In this document: one piece after another, positions 1 through 8,075 of the stretch
Position numbering within the stretch: position 1 is the stretch's first letter
Layout of the letters: each line of letters opens with the position of its first letter
Assembly (NCBI GenBank): GCA_964415245.1
Contig: CAYQAJ010000047.1
Location: 1-24,311 of the forward strand
Source of the DNA: CAYQAJ01 sp964415245
GTDB lineage: Bacteria; Planctomycetota; Planctomycetia; Pirellulales; Pirellulaceae
Length of the DNA: 24,311 nucleotides
Direction of reading: 5' to 3'
Notes under the pieces: model-generated
The model's input: only the letters and a program-made list of their open reading frames with translations
Told to the model about the DNA's origin: nothing
The model's database searches: none
Position numbers and translations under genes: made by a program

Positions 1-359
1 CGCGGACTGCGCAAAATGAGCCAGTCCCCGACGGTTTTTGGATAAGCTCTAAGTGAAGGCCGTTCGAGAGATGACGGGTGGCGCGGGCGCTGAGAATCGA
101 GCCGGCTGTAACGGTCGGGCAAAATGCTTGCCGCGCCGTGCCTGCCGTCATACGCTATAGGGTGAGTGGTCCTGGGGGCGATGGCGGCGAGGGGAAGTCC
201 GCCCGTGGGGCTGATCGGCTGGGGGGCTGATTGGCCAGATACGACGTGGGTCGGACCCAAGCGGCGTCTCGATGTACCGAGCCGAGTTCGCTTCGCTGTT
301 GTCCGACCCGCGCCCCGTTGTGCGAACCTGAACACGTTGGAACGAGGGAGATTGCCACC
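1..359. other. Non-coding leader upstream of first lipoprotein gene
   Basis: I see no convincing gene here; the open frames that cross it have no ribosome site and are shadows or upstream extensions. A weak promoter-like pair on the + strand is TTGCCG (128-133) and TACGCT (151-156) with a 17 nt spacer, followed by TATAGG at 156-161. It could drive the gene starting at 360 but matches the consensus poorly. The left edge may hold the end of another element cut by the window, which cannot be judged. Confidence 0.35.
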
Positions 360-3272
360 ATGCAACGCAACGCGCTCTCTGCCGCTTCCGGCGCCCGAGG
401 CGGCGCCTTTCTGCTAGCCGCGATGGGGCTGGTGTTGGCGGGTTGCGATACGTTTCTTACTCCGGGATTCGCCCCTCCCATCCCGCGGGCGCAAGTTACG
501 GAAGTGAGCGGCCCTCCCAGCGCCACTTCTGCCTACTATCCACCGGGAACCGATGCGGCGTCTCAGCAGGGGTTGTCCGTCGAGCAGCGCAAAAGCACCC
601 CATCGTCGCGGGGGAGTTCCAGCAGCTCGGGCGACTTCGATTATCGCTCGAGCAATACGACGCTGCCGTCGGGGAATACCACACGTCCCTCTGGTAACAC
701 GACTCTCCCACTGCGCAGGCGAGGCGGTCGGTCGGGGAACACGACACTTCCGTCCGGCAATACGACGCTGCCGTCGGGAAGCAGTAGCAATTCGTCGGGC
801 AGCAGTAGCGATTCATCGGGCGGCAGTAGCAATTCGTCAGGGAACACGACGCTGCCGTCGGGCCGTATCCGCGAGCCGTCGGGCCGCGATACCGATCCGC
901 GGCTTCCCCGAACGCGATTCGAGAGAGGGAACACCACGTTTCCTCAAGGCGCGGCGCGGAACGACGACGCGGCGAGCCGCGTTGCCAGCGGACTTGGCTC
1001 GGGCACAGCCGCGAACCAATCGGCGAACCGCCCGGCGGCGGTAACCGTGGCGAAGGAGAGGCGGATTCTCGCCCAGCGCCGCGAAACGGATGCCTCCGGC
1101 GAAGTCACAACGGCGGTACGCGCACTCGCCAACGACCCGCTCGATTGGCCGTACTGGCGCGGGCCGCATTGCGACGGAATTTCGCCGGAAACAGGGCTGG
1201 CCGACACCTTCGACCCCGCGGGCGGCGAGGGGAGCAACGTATCGTGGAAACGCGACGATCTCGGCACGCGCAGCACGCCGATCGTCATGCACGGCAAGCT
1301 GTACACGCTCGCCCGATACAAGCCCGGAACCGACGTGGAAGGGGAAAGAGTCATCTGCCTCGACGCCGCGACCGGCGACACGATTTGGGAAACACATTTT
1401 AACGTGTGGCTCTCCGACGTGCCCGATATCCGCGTGGGTTGGTCGAGCGTGGTAGGCGATCCGACGACGGGTCGCATCTACGCGCAGGGCGTGTGCGGAA
1501 ACTTCGTCTGCCTCGACGGCGACACGGGCGATGTTGTCTGGAGCGTTCCCATGCACGAGCGCTTCGGACTATTGAGCACCTTCGGCGGGCGCACCAACTT
1601 TCCGATACTCTGCGACGACCTGGTCATTGCCAGCGGCATCGTCATCGGCTGGGGCGAAATGGCCCGGCCCGTGCACGCCTTCGTCGGATTCGACAAGAGC
1701 ACCGGCGAAGTCGTTTGGTATCGCGGCACCCGAGTACTGCCCTATGACACTTCGTACAGCGCCCCGTCGATTAAGGTGCTTGCGGGCCAGAAGGCATTGG
1801 TAGTCGGGTCGGGCGACGGGGCGGTATGGGCCCTTCAGCCGCGCACCGGCGAGGAGATCTGGCACTTCGATTTTTCTCGTCGTGGGCTGAACGTGCCGCC
1901 GTTGGTGGTCGGCAACACGGTCTACGCCGGGCACAGCGAAGAGAACATCGTCGGTGTCGCCTTGGGAGCCGTGGTGGCCATCGACGGCACCGGGAGGGGG
2001 AACATCACCCCATCCGGCGCTCTGTGGCGCGTCCCCGGGCTTATGATGGGCAAGACCGCTCCCGCCATGGTCGACGACATGCTCTTTTGCCTGGAAGATT
2101 CGGCCAAGCTGCATGTGGTCGACGCCAAGACGGGCGAACCGATCGGTCGCCAGTTGGGGTTGGGCACCATGATGCGCGCCAGCCCTCTATACGCCGACGG
2201 CAAATTGTTTGTGATCGAGGCCAATGGACGCTGGTACGTGATCGAGCCCGACATGCGCGCCGGCGCCCGCATCGTCAGCCGCGGCCGCTTTCCCGGCGAG
2301 GAGTGCAGTGCCTCGCCGATCTGCTCACATGGGCGGCTGTACCTGACAACCTCGGGCGGCATTTACTGCATCGAGGACAAATCGAAGAAGCCGTCGTTCG
2401 AGCTTCCGCCTGATGAGCCGACCGAGTCGCCGGTCGAGGACGACCCCAAGGTGGCCCACGTGCAGGTGGTGCCCGCCGACGTGCTGATGAAGCCGGGCGA
2501 GAGCGTGCAATTCCACGTGCGGCTGTATAACTCGAAGGGCCAGTTCCTGCGCGAGTCGCCAGCGGCGTTTAGCGTCGACGGACCGGGCACCATTTCGGAC
2601 GAGGGGCTGTTCGAGGCGCCGGCCGACGCGCAGCACGTGGCCGCGATCATCACGGCCAACGTGGACGGCGTCAAGAATCGGGCGCGAATTCGCATCGTGC
2701 CGCCTCTTCCGTGGCACTTCGACTTCGAAGGACTCACCGACTTGCCCATCACCTGGGTGGGGGCCCGCTACCGGCACGTGATTCGCGCCGAGGACGGCAA
2801 CAACGTAGCCGTCAAGATCACCACGATCCCCAAGGGAACACGCAGCCGCTGCTGGTTCGGCCATTCGAACTTGCACGACTACACCATCACGGCCGACGTA
2901 CGAGGGGCAATCACCGACGGCAAGATGCCCGATATCGGCTTGATCGCGCAGGGCTACGGAATCGATATGCAGGGCGCAAGCCAGAAGCTGCAGATTCGCA
3001 GTTGGGTTGCCAATCCGGTGCGTCGGGAAAAGACGGTCGACTTCGCCTGGAAGGCGGACGTGTGGTACACGCTCAAGTTCCGCGCTTCGGTCGAGGATGG
3101 GAAGGCCGTGCTGAAGGGAAAAGTTTGGCCGCGCGACGCAGTGGAGCCGGATGACTGGACCGTGGAGTTGGTCGACGACGCTCCCAATGTTCAGGGCAGC
3201 CCCGGTTTGTACGGCAACGCCAAGGACGCGGAGATCACGCTTGACAACATCGCGGTCGCGCCCAACGACTGA
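360..3272 (+). CDS. PQQ-like beta-propeller lipoprotein with Ser/Asn/Thr-rich repeat linker
   Basis: A 970-residue exported lipoprotein. The start at 360 is preferred over the longer open frame (from 231) because GAGGGAG precedes it and a lipoprotein signal follows directly, with LAGC lipobox and Cys29. Residues about 98-196 are a repetitive linker with seven NTT-containing units (mostly NTTLPSG) and a Ser/Asn/Gly stretch. Residues about 260-680 form a PQQ/BamB-like propeller, shown by blade motifs such as ICLDAATGDTIW, VCLDGDTGDVVW and VGFDKSTGEVVW. An Ig-like segment (about 700-780) and a C-terminal LamG/glycosyl-hydrolase-associated jelly-roll-like domain (about 783-960) follow. Such propellers in Planctomycetota are usually annotated as BamB-like or alcohol-dehydrogenase-like, but no catalytic residues are evident here, so a surface binding or scaffold role is inference. 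The next gene, 189 bp downstream, is a second lipoprotein of the same fold. Confidence 0.85.
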   Translation: MQRNALSAASGARGGAFLLAAMGLVLAGCDTFLTPGFAPPIPRAQVTEVSGPPSATSAYYPPGTDAASQQGLSVEQRKSTPSSRGSSSSSGDFDYRSSNTTLPSGNTTRPSGNTTLPLRRRGGRSGNTTLPSGNTTLPSGSSSNSSGSSSDSSGGSSNSSGNTTLPSGRIREPSGRDTDPRLPRTRFERGNTTFPQGAARNDDAASRVASGLGSGTAANQSANRPAAVTVAKERRILAQRRETDASGEVTTAVRALANDPLDWPYWRGPHCDGISPETGLADTFDPAGGEGSNVSWKRDDLGTRSTPIVMHGKLYTLARYKPGTDVEGERVICLDAATGDTIWETHFNVWLSDVPDIRVGWSSVVGDPTTGRIYAQGVCGNFVCLDGDTGDVVWSVPMHERFGLLSTFGGRTNFPILCDDLVIASGIVIGWGEMARPVHAFVGFDKSTGEVVWYRGTRVLPYDTSYSAPSIKVLAGQKALVVGSGDGAVWALQPRTGEEIWHFDFSRRGLNVPPLVVGNTVYAGHSEENIVGVALGAVVAIDGTGRGNITPSGALWRVPGLMMGKTAPAMVDDMLFCLEDSAKLHVVDAKTGEPIGRQLGLGTMMRASPLYADGKLFVIEANGRWYVIEPDMRAGARIVSRGRFPGEECSASPICSHGRLYLTTSGGIYCIEDKSKKPSFELPPDEPTESPVEDDPKVAHVQVVPADVLMKPGESVQFHVRLYNSKGQFLRESPAAFSVDGPGTISDEGLFEAPADAQHVAAIITANVDGVKNRARIRIVPPLPWHFDFEGLTDLPITWVGARYRHVIRAEDGNNVAVKITTIPKGTRSRCWFGHSNLHDYTITADVRGAITDGKMPDIGLIAQGYGIDMQGASQKLQIRSWVANPVRREKTVDFAWKADVWYTLKFRASVEDGKAVLKGKVWPRDAVEPDDWTVELVDDAPNVQGSPGLYGNAKDAEITLDNIAVAPND
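654..949 (+). repeat. In-frame coding repeat (NTTLPSG units)
   Basis: A degenerate direct repeat inside the first lipoprotein gene. A near-identical 20-mer, AAYACGACGCTGCCGTCGGG, recurs at least three times, with more diverged copies between, encoding seven NTT units. A serine-rich run (SSSNSSGSSSDSSGGSSNSS) interrupts the array. It keeps frame and probably makes a flexible extracytoplasmic tether. Copy number may vary between strains by slippage. Confidence 0.8.
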
Positions 3273-3461
3273 CGGCCGCATTGCTCGGAACCTTCGAGAG
3301 ACATCCCACGCCCGACTCGCCTGACCTGGCAGGCGGTCGGCCGCACAGGAATTATCGGAATCGAGAGGACGACCGTTCTCGTCCCGCCTTCCCCGCCCCC
3401 CCCATTCGGACCCGCCGCGACGGTCGGCGGGCCGCATCTGTTCACGGAGTGAAAACCCGCC

Positions 3462-6056
3462 ATGAACTCGAATCCCACCTGCTGTAGGAACGGTTGGCGA
3501 GGCACCTGGCTATTCATCGCCGCGGTAGCGATTGGATTTGTCGCATCGTGCCTCGTCGCCGGCTGCAATTACCAGAACTCGGCAAGCTCACCCGGCAATA
3601 GTTCGACTGCATCGGGCAAAACCGCCAGCGGGGACGCAAGCAAGAGCGGCGCCACTTCAGGGAAAGAGGACAGCAAAACCGTAAGCAAGAACGCGAACAA
3701 AAGCGGCGGCGAAAACGCAACCAAGAACGGCGACAATGCCGCGGGCGAAGGCAACGGCGAAACCGCCAGCGGGAACAACGGCGAAAAGGACGGGGTTACC
3801 CAGACCGAAGACAACTCTGCTGCCAACGACGGGAACGGCACTAAGAACGGCGATGAAACCACCAGCGGCGGCGGTGAAAACACCAACGGCGGTAACGACG
3901 CCACCAACGACCAGGGATCGTCCACGTCGTCGGGTGCCTCGAATGCCGACGCCGTCGACAAGTTGGCCAATCCGGTATTGGAGCCCGGCGATTGGAATCA
4001 GTGGCTCGGCTCGCGGTTCCGCAACAACGTTCCCGTAGCCACGAACATCCCCACCGAGTGGGACGTCGGCGCGTTCGACCGCAAGACCGGCGCGTGGGAG
4101 CCGGAAACCGCGCACAACATCAAGTGGGTGGCGGCCCTGGGAAGCCAAAGCTACGGCAACCCGGTCATTGCCGATGGCCGCGTGTATGCCGGCACCAACA
4201 ACGGTAACGGGTATCTCGCTCGGTATCCCTACGACGTCGATCTTGGCTGCTTGCTCTGCTTTCGCGAAGCCGACGGCAAGCTCCTTTGGCAGCACTCCAG
4301 CGAGAAGCTCCCCACGGGACGCGTGCACGACTGGGAGTTGCAAGGCATCTGCGCGACGCCGTTGGTTGAGGGGAAGCGACTGTGGTTCGTCAGCAGCCGC
4401 GGAAAGGTGATCTGCCTCGATACGGAAGGCTATTACGATAACGAAGACGACGGCCCCGTTACCGCCGAGCGGGCCCGCATCTTTCTGGCCGACCTCACGC
4501 TGCACGCCGGATTGGACGACGGACTGGTTTCCGACGGCCTGCGGGCAGCCTTCGCCACGGCGGGGGTCGAGTTGGATGCCGTGTCGGTGGAAACCGTCAC
4601 CGAGGGGCAGGAGTGGACCCTGATTACCGGCCAGTTCGACGACGAAGCACCCCGTTACAACATCAAGCTGGCCGACGGGCAGGTCGTTGTCACCGCTCCA
4701 GCGGCCGCCGAGGGAGAAGAGCCCCGCGAGATCATACGCACCGACGACCGGCTGACCACCGGCCTGGAAGAGGGCAAGCTGCATCCAATACTCGTGGCCC
4801 TTTATCAGCGAAGCGGCGAAACGCTGGCCGAATCGCCCCGCGTCGAACAGGTGACACCGGGCCGTAAGTGGTCGATGAAGTCCGAGGTGAACGGCATCGA
4901 GCGGGAGTTCACCATCGAGATCGCCGGACCGCGGATCACGTCGTTCAAGGTCGTCACGACCGACGACAAGCTCGAAGCCGACACGGTGTGGGAGCTGGAC
5001 ATGATGCGCGAGCTGGGCGTCTCGCAGCACAACATGTGCAGTTGCTCGGTCACTTCGCTGGGCGACATCCTATTTGTCATCACGGGTAACGGCGTGGACG
5101 AATCGCACGCCAACATTCCCGCTCCCGACGCGCCCAGCTTCCTGGCGCTCGACAAGAACACCGGAGAAGTGTTCTGGACCGACAATTCCCCCGGCTTGAA
5201 CATCCTGCACGGCCAGTGGTCCTCGCCCACCGTGGCGGAGTTGGGCGGAGTGCCGCAAGCGTTATTCGCCGGCGGAGATGGTTGGCTGTACAGCTTCCGT
5301 GCCGATCGAGGCAAGGACGGCAAGCCGGAGTTCCTTTGGAAATTCGACGCGAATCCCAAAACGTCGAAGTACTCACTCAGCGGGTCTGCCACTCGTAATA
5401 TCCTTGTCGGCACGCCGGTCGTTTACGACGGGCTGGTGTACATTGCGGTCGGTGAAGATCCCGAGCACGGTGAGGGGAACGGCCACTTGTGGTGCATCAA
5501 TCCCAACCGCCGCGGCGACGTGAGCGCCGAGCTGGCAGTGCGGGTCGAGGATCGCACCACGATCATTCCCCACAAACGGATTCAGGCCGTGATCGAAGAA
5601 AACGGCGAGATCGCCATCGACAACCCCAATTCGGCCGTGATCTGGCATTACGAGGGGTTCGATGAAAACGGCGATGGCCGGCTCTCCTTCGAGGAGACCA
5701 TGCACCGCACCATCGGCAGCACCGCGATCAAGGACGACATCCTCTACATCACCGACTTTAGCGGGCTGTTGCACTGTCTCGACGCCAAAACGGGAAAGTC
5801 CTACTGGACCTACGACATGCTGGCCCAGTCGTGGGGATCGCCGCTCATCGTCGACGGCAAAGTTTACGTCGGCGACCAAAACGGCGACATCGCCATCTTT
5901 CCGCTGTCGCGCGAACAGCACGACCCGATCAACGAAGTTTGGGTCGGCAGCGCCGTATACACCACGCCCGTCGTGGCCAACGGTACGCTGTTTATCGCCA
6001 ATCAATCGTACCTGTTCGCCATCGCCAACCCCGACGAGCCGGTCGCGGGCAAGTAA
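3462..6056 (+). CDS. PQQ-like beta-propeller lipoprotein with EF-hand-like loop
   Basis: An 864-residue lipoprotein. CGGAG lies 12 nt before the ATG, and the N-terminus has a hydrophobic signal ending in LVAGC (Cys35). Residues about 37-165 are a low-complexity Asn/Gly/Lys/Glu/Thr linker. The propeller begins near the DWNQWLG motif and is recognised by motifs such as CLDTEG, LALDKNTGEVFW and HCLDAKTGKSYW. It is interrupted by a segment of about 160 residues (near 335-500) without blade motifs. A canonical 12-residue EF-hand-like loop, DENGDGRLSFEE, lies at residues 734-745, suggesting calcium binding within or beside a blade. The final blades end close to the C-terminus. It shares fold and tether design with the gene upstream, consistent with duplication or a shared envelope role. 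Enzymatic activity is not shown by the sequence. The downstream pseudo-receiver starts 4 nt after the stop, so the two are likely cotranscribed. Confidence 0.85.
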   Translation: MNSNPTCCRNGWRGTWLFIAAVAIGFVASCLVAGCNYQNSASSPGNSSTASGKTASGDASKSGATSGKEDSKTVSKNANKSGGENATKNGDNAAGEGNGETASGNNGEKDGVTQTEDNSAANDGNGTKNGDETTSGGGENTNGGNDATNDQGSSTSSGASNADAVDKLANPVLEPGDWNQWLGSRFRNNVPVATNIPTEWDVGAFDRKTGAWEPETAHNIKWVAALGSQSYGNPVIADGRVYAGTNNGNGYLARYPYDVDLGCLLCFREADGKLLWQHSSEKLPTGRVHDWELQGICATPLVEGKRLWFVSSRGKVICLDTEGYYDNEDDGPVTAERARIFLADLTLHAGLDDGLVSDGLRAAFATAGVELDAVSVETVTEGQEWTLITGQFDDEAPRYNIKLADGQVVVTAPAAAEGEEPREIIRTDDRLTTGLEEGKLHPILVALYQRSGETLAESPRVEQVTPGRKWSMKSEVNGIEREFTIEIAGPRITSFKVVTTDDKLEADTVWELDMMRELGVSQHNMCSCSVTSLGDILFVITGNGVDESHANIPAPDAPSFLALDKNTGEVFWTDNSPGLNILHGQWSSPTVAELGGVPQALFAGGDGWLYSFRADRGKDGKPEFLWKFDANPKTSKYSLSGSATRNILVGTPVVYDGLVYIAVGEDPEHGEGNGHLWCINPNRRGDVSAELAVRVEDRTTIIPHKRIQAVIEENGEIAIDNPNSAVIWHYEGFDENGDGRLSFEETMHRTIGSTAIKDDILYITDFSGLLHCLDAKTGKSYWTYDMLAQSWGSPLIVDGKVYVGDQNGDIAIFPLSREQHDPINEVWVGSAVYTTPVVANGTLFIANQSYLFAIANPDEPVAGK

Positions 6057-6060
6057 ACGC

Positions 6061-6432
6061 ATGACCAAACGCGTGCTCGACGTGGGCAACTGCGGGCCCG
6101 ATCATGCGGCGATCCGCGCGCTAGTCGAGCGTCACTTCGACGCCCGCGTCGTGCAGACGCACGCGACGGACGACACGCTGCGCGCACTGCGCGAGGGCCT
6201 CTACGACCTGGTGCTGGTCACCCGCAAGCTCGACCGCGACTACAGCGATGGTCTCGATGTGATTCGCGCGATCAAGGCCGCCCCGGCGCTGGCCGCCGTG
6301 CCGGTAATGTTGGTGACGAACTTCGCGGAGCATCAGCAGGCGGCGATGGGCGAAGGCGCCGAGCGCGGATTCGGCAAGGCGCAGCTCCATGCGCCCGAGA
6401 CGGCCGAGTTGCTGCGCCCGTTTCTCGGCTGA
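6061..6432 (+). CDS. Degenerate response-regulator receiver (pseudo-receiver) protein
   Basis: A 123-residue protein consisting only of a CheY-like receiver fold. The start at 6061 is chosen because it lies 4 nt after the preceding stop and the receiver fold begins immediately (MTKRVLDVG). The usual beta3 pattern D-L-V-L-V-D reads YDLVLVT, so threonine (Thr54) occupies the phospho-acceptor position. The N-terminal acidic pair is replaced by Gly-Asn (residues 9-10). The switch Thr (Thr86, in MLVTNF) and the Lys (Lys106, in GFGKAQL) are retained. Phosphorylation by a histidine kinase is therefore unlikely, and it may act as a phosphorylation-independent interaction module. Similar stand-alone proteins with VLV-N/T-RKLD motifs occur in Planctomycetota as I recall them. 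Its coupling to a lipoprotein gene is unexplained. Confidence 0.75.
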   Translation: MTKRVLDVGNCGPDHAAIRALVERHFDARVVQTHATDDTLRALREGLYDLVLVTRKLDRDYSDGLDVIRAIKAAPALAAVPVMLVTNFAEHQQAAMGEGAERGFGKAQLHAPETAELLRPFLG

Positions 6433-6632
6433 CTTTGCGGCGACCGTCGCCCAAGGACGCGGAATCTGTATCCCTGCCGGTACGGTCCGCGCTTGCGACT
6501 CGGCTCGACAATCGTCGAGCGAAGAACTGGCGGTCGCGCAAAGAATTCGTTATGATTAGCCGCCGTGTGGGGCCCAACTCCGGGCAACCACCCCGCAGGG
6601 ATGCGCCAAGCACCAAACAGTGACGTTGCGCT

Positions 6633-6962
6633 ATGGCACGTAAAGCAGCAAGTAGCAAGCAGTTAGGCGAAGAAGGCAAGGCAGGGGAGACGGCGAAGAC
6701 GGCCAAGACGGCCAAGAAGAAGACCACTGCCCCCAAAGCGGCTCGCAAAACACCTGTCAAGCGAAAAAAGAGCTCCAAATCCGCGGCCAACGTGCGGGTG
6801 AAACTCTATTGGGGGGTATTCAGCCAGTCGCTCAAGCGGGTTGCGCTGTACGAGTTCAGCCAGAAGAAACAGGCCGACAAGAAGGCGGGTGAGCTGAGCT
6901 CCGCCGGCAAAGCGCCCCACTTCGTTCAGAAGGTCAAGGAGCCGGTCGAGGAGGCGCCTTGA
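6633..6962 (+). CDS. Small basic protein with Lys/Ala-rich tail and conserved C-terminal domain
   Basis: A 109-residue protein. Residues about 1-52 are rich in Lys, Ala and Thr and resemble histone-H1-like bacterial tails, with a short KTAKTAKK tandem from 9-bp nucleotide repeats. Residues about 53-105 form a compact domain beginning VRVKLYWGVFSQSLKR, which I do not recognise by function. The tail suggests nucleic-acid or polyphosphate binding, but that is inferred from composition only. No strong Shine-Dalgarno sequence precedes the ATG. A TATGAT -10-like hexamer at 6551-6556 has only a poor -35 match upstream. The gene converges on the STN-domain gene, with a nested palindrome between them. 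Confidence 0.7.
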   Translation: MARKAASSKQLGEEGKAGETAKTAKTAKKKTTAPKAARKTPVKRKKSSKSAANVRVKLYWGVFSQSLKRVALYEFSQKKQADKKAGELSSAGKAPHFVQKVKEPVEEAP

Positions 6963-6985
6963 GCCGTCGTCGTGGCGCAGGCAAT

Positions 6986-7055
6986 CGTGGGGCAGACATT
7001 CTTGTCTGCCGGATTGCGGCGCATCGGCAAGCTGGAAAGCCTGCCCCACGTTTTT
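6986..7055. repeat. Nested palindromic intergenic repeat, possible bidirectional terminator
   Basis: Between two convergent genes, CGTGGGGCAG (6986-6995) and CTGCCCCACG (7041-7050) form perfect 10-bp terminal inverted repeats of a 65-bp element. A second perfect hairpin, GGCAGACA-TTCT-TGTCTGCC, sits at 6991-7010. The outer stem is followed on the + strand by TTTTT (7051-7055). The layout fits a small palindromic interspersed repeat that could also stop transcription. I recall very similar sequence recurring in planctomycete genomes, but copy number cannot be tested from one window. Confidence 0.6.
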
Positions 7056-7160
7056 CCAGCAAGTATTCGTGCCAGCGAACGCTCGGCGAAACCGCAAGCG
7101 GAGAATCCTACTTCACCCGCGCCGGCGCGGCTATCTGCGCGGTGAGGCCCGGGCGGTCGG

Positions 7161-7784
7161 TCAATCCGTGGGCGCCGTGGCGGATTCCTTGACGACCGAC
7201 AGATCGTGAAGCAGCCGCTGCAGCTTCTCGTGCCCTTCTTCGGTCTCGCGAACGATAATCGCCTGCCCCCTCGCCTCGTAACGCACCAGGGAGTTTCCTC
7301 GCCGATTGAGCGCCGCAGTGATCGTAAACACCATTTCCTGCGCCCCCTCGTCGCGGCGCAGAATGGGTGAAAGATCGTACACACCGACAATCGGATTCGC
7401 CAGTGCTGCTTCTTCCGACGTGATCAGGAGCACTTCGTCCTGCACCTGGAAGGTTAGCCCGAAATCTCGCAGCATCAGCCGCAGCGCGGATCGCAGCGAG
7501 ATGTCCTTCAGGGTCCGCGAGATCGTTGTCGACGTGTCGACGTTCATGGCGGTCAGCGCCGGCGCATCGATCTCGATCGGAATGTTGTAAGTATGCTCAA
7601 GGTAGTCGATCACGTCGGTAAGCGGCGTATCAAGGAAATCGAGGGTCGCGGGCTCGTCCAGCACGACGCGGATTCTCATCTCGGCGTCGGATCCGAGCTT
7701 GTACACCTGCGCCCGCACCGGGACCGCCAATAGGCACGCGAGCACGAGCGGCGCAGAGTAACGCACTAGAATAGACGACGACAT
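7161..7784 (-). CDS. Secreted solo STN (secretin/TonB N-terminal-like) domain protein
   Basis: A 207-residue protein with a signal peptide (residues 1-25, likely cleavage VRA-QV). An AGGAGAGG ribosome site precedes the ATG. Residues about 35-125 match the STN-type pattern common in planctomycetes: ATLDFLDTPLTDVIDYLEHTY, then NIPIEID, then SLRSALRLMLRDFGLTFQVQDEVLLIT (shown in pieces). The remaining about 80 residues resemble a second alpha/beta ring-building-like module ending KLQRLLHDLSVV. There is no secretin pore domain, so it is not a channel by itself. In this phylum such domains occur singly or in tandem in periplasmic proteins of unknown role. A good promoter candidate lies about 95 bp upstream, and the gene diverges from the lipoprotein at 8076. 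Confidence 0.8.
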   Translation of the reverse strand: MSSSILVRYSAPLVLACLLAVPVRAQVYKLGSDAEMRIRVVLDEPATLDFLDTPLTDVIDYLEHTYNIPIEIDAPALTAMNVDTSTTISRTLKDISLRSALRLMLRDFGLTFQVQDEVLLITSEEAALANPIVGVYDLSPILRRDEGAQEMVFTITAALNRRGNSLVRYEARGQAIIVRETEEGHEKLQRLLHDLSVVKESATAPTD

Positions 7785-7879
7785 GACAGCCTCTCCTCTT
7801 TCTGAACAAGTGTTCCCGCCGAGCCGACCGTGCGGAAGCGTGGGCTGTTCCGTTTACCCCGACTCGTGCCCCTTCGCCC

Positions 7880-7908
7880 AGAATAACGTGCCGGCTCTGC
7901 GATAGCAA
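7880..7908 (-). promoter_or_regulatory. Predicted sigma70-type promoter for the STN gene
   Basis: On the minus strand TTGCTA (7908-7903) and TATTCT (7885-7880) are separated by 17 nt, each matching 4 of 6 consensus bases. The expected transcript start near 7873 leaves a leader of about 90 nt before the ATG at 7784. Prediction only. Confidence 0.4.
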
Positions 7909-7955
7909 CTTTTGCCCCACGCGGCGCTCCCTGGTGCGACGCGGTCGCACCGCGT

Positions 7956-7983
7956 TTGCGTGTTGCCGGCAAGCGGTTATGAT
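7956..7983 (+). promoter_or_regulatory. Predicted sigma70-type promoter for the 8076 lipoprotein gene
   Basis: TTGCGT (7956-7961) and TATGAT (7978-7983) are separated by 16 nt. The expected start near 7990 leaves a leader of about 85 nt. Together with the minus-strand promoter at 7880-7908 it makes a coherent divergent intergenic region. Confidence 0.45.
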
Positions 7984-8075
7984 GTTGGCGACGATTGTGG
8001 CGCCGGCGGCCGCACCCAAGCGGTTCGCGGGCCAGCATCCCCCACCATGCCACCGGCGGGTGAAGCGAGCGACCG

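Noticed and set aside
1..60. Possible insertion-sequence end at the left edge
   Set aside because: Only a short stretch is visible, with no inverted repeat partner or transposase, so it cannot be supported.
231..359. N-terminal extension of the first lipoprotein frame from ATG 231
   Set aside because: No ribosome site precedes 231, and the lipoprotein signal starts exactly at 360 after GAGGGAG. An extension would bury the signal peptide.
837..1556. Long minus-strand open frames opposite the first lipoprotein
   Set aside because: They are Arg/Ala/His-rich shadows of high-GC coding sequence with no domain signal, and the + strand frame has clear propeller motifs.
2325..3437. 370-codon minus-strand open frame
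   Set aside because: It runs antisense to the C-terminal domains of the first lipoprotein, has biased composition and no ribosome site or recognisable fold.
3657..5030. 457-codon minus-strand open frame
   Set aside because: Antisense to the second propeller gene. The Val/Gly/Ala-rich C-terminal part mirrors the Asn/Gly linker codons.
6457..6468. 12-mer ACGCGGAATCTG shared with 9245-9256
   Set aside because: Several shared 12-mers are expected by chance in 24 kb, and the flanks do not align well, so I do not call a repeat family.
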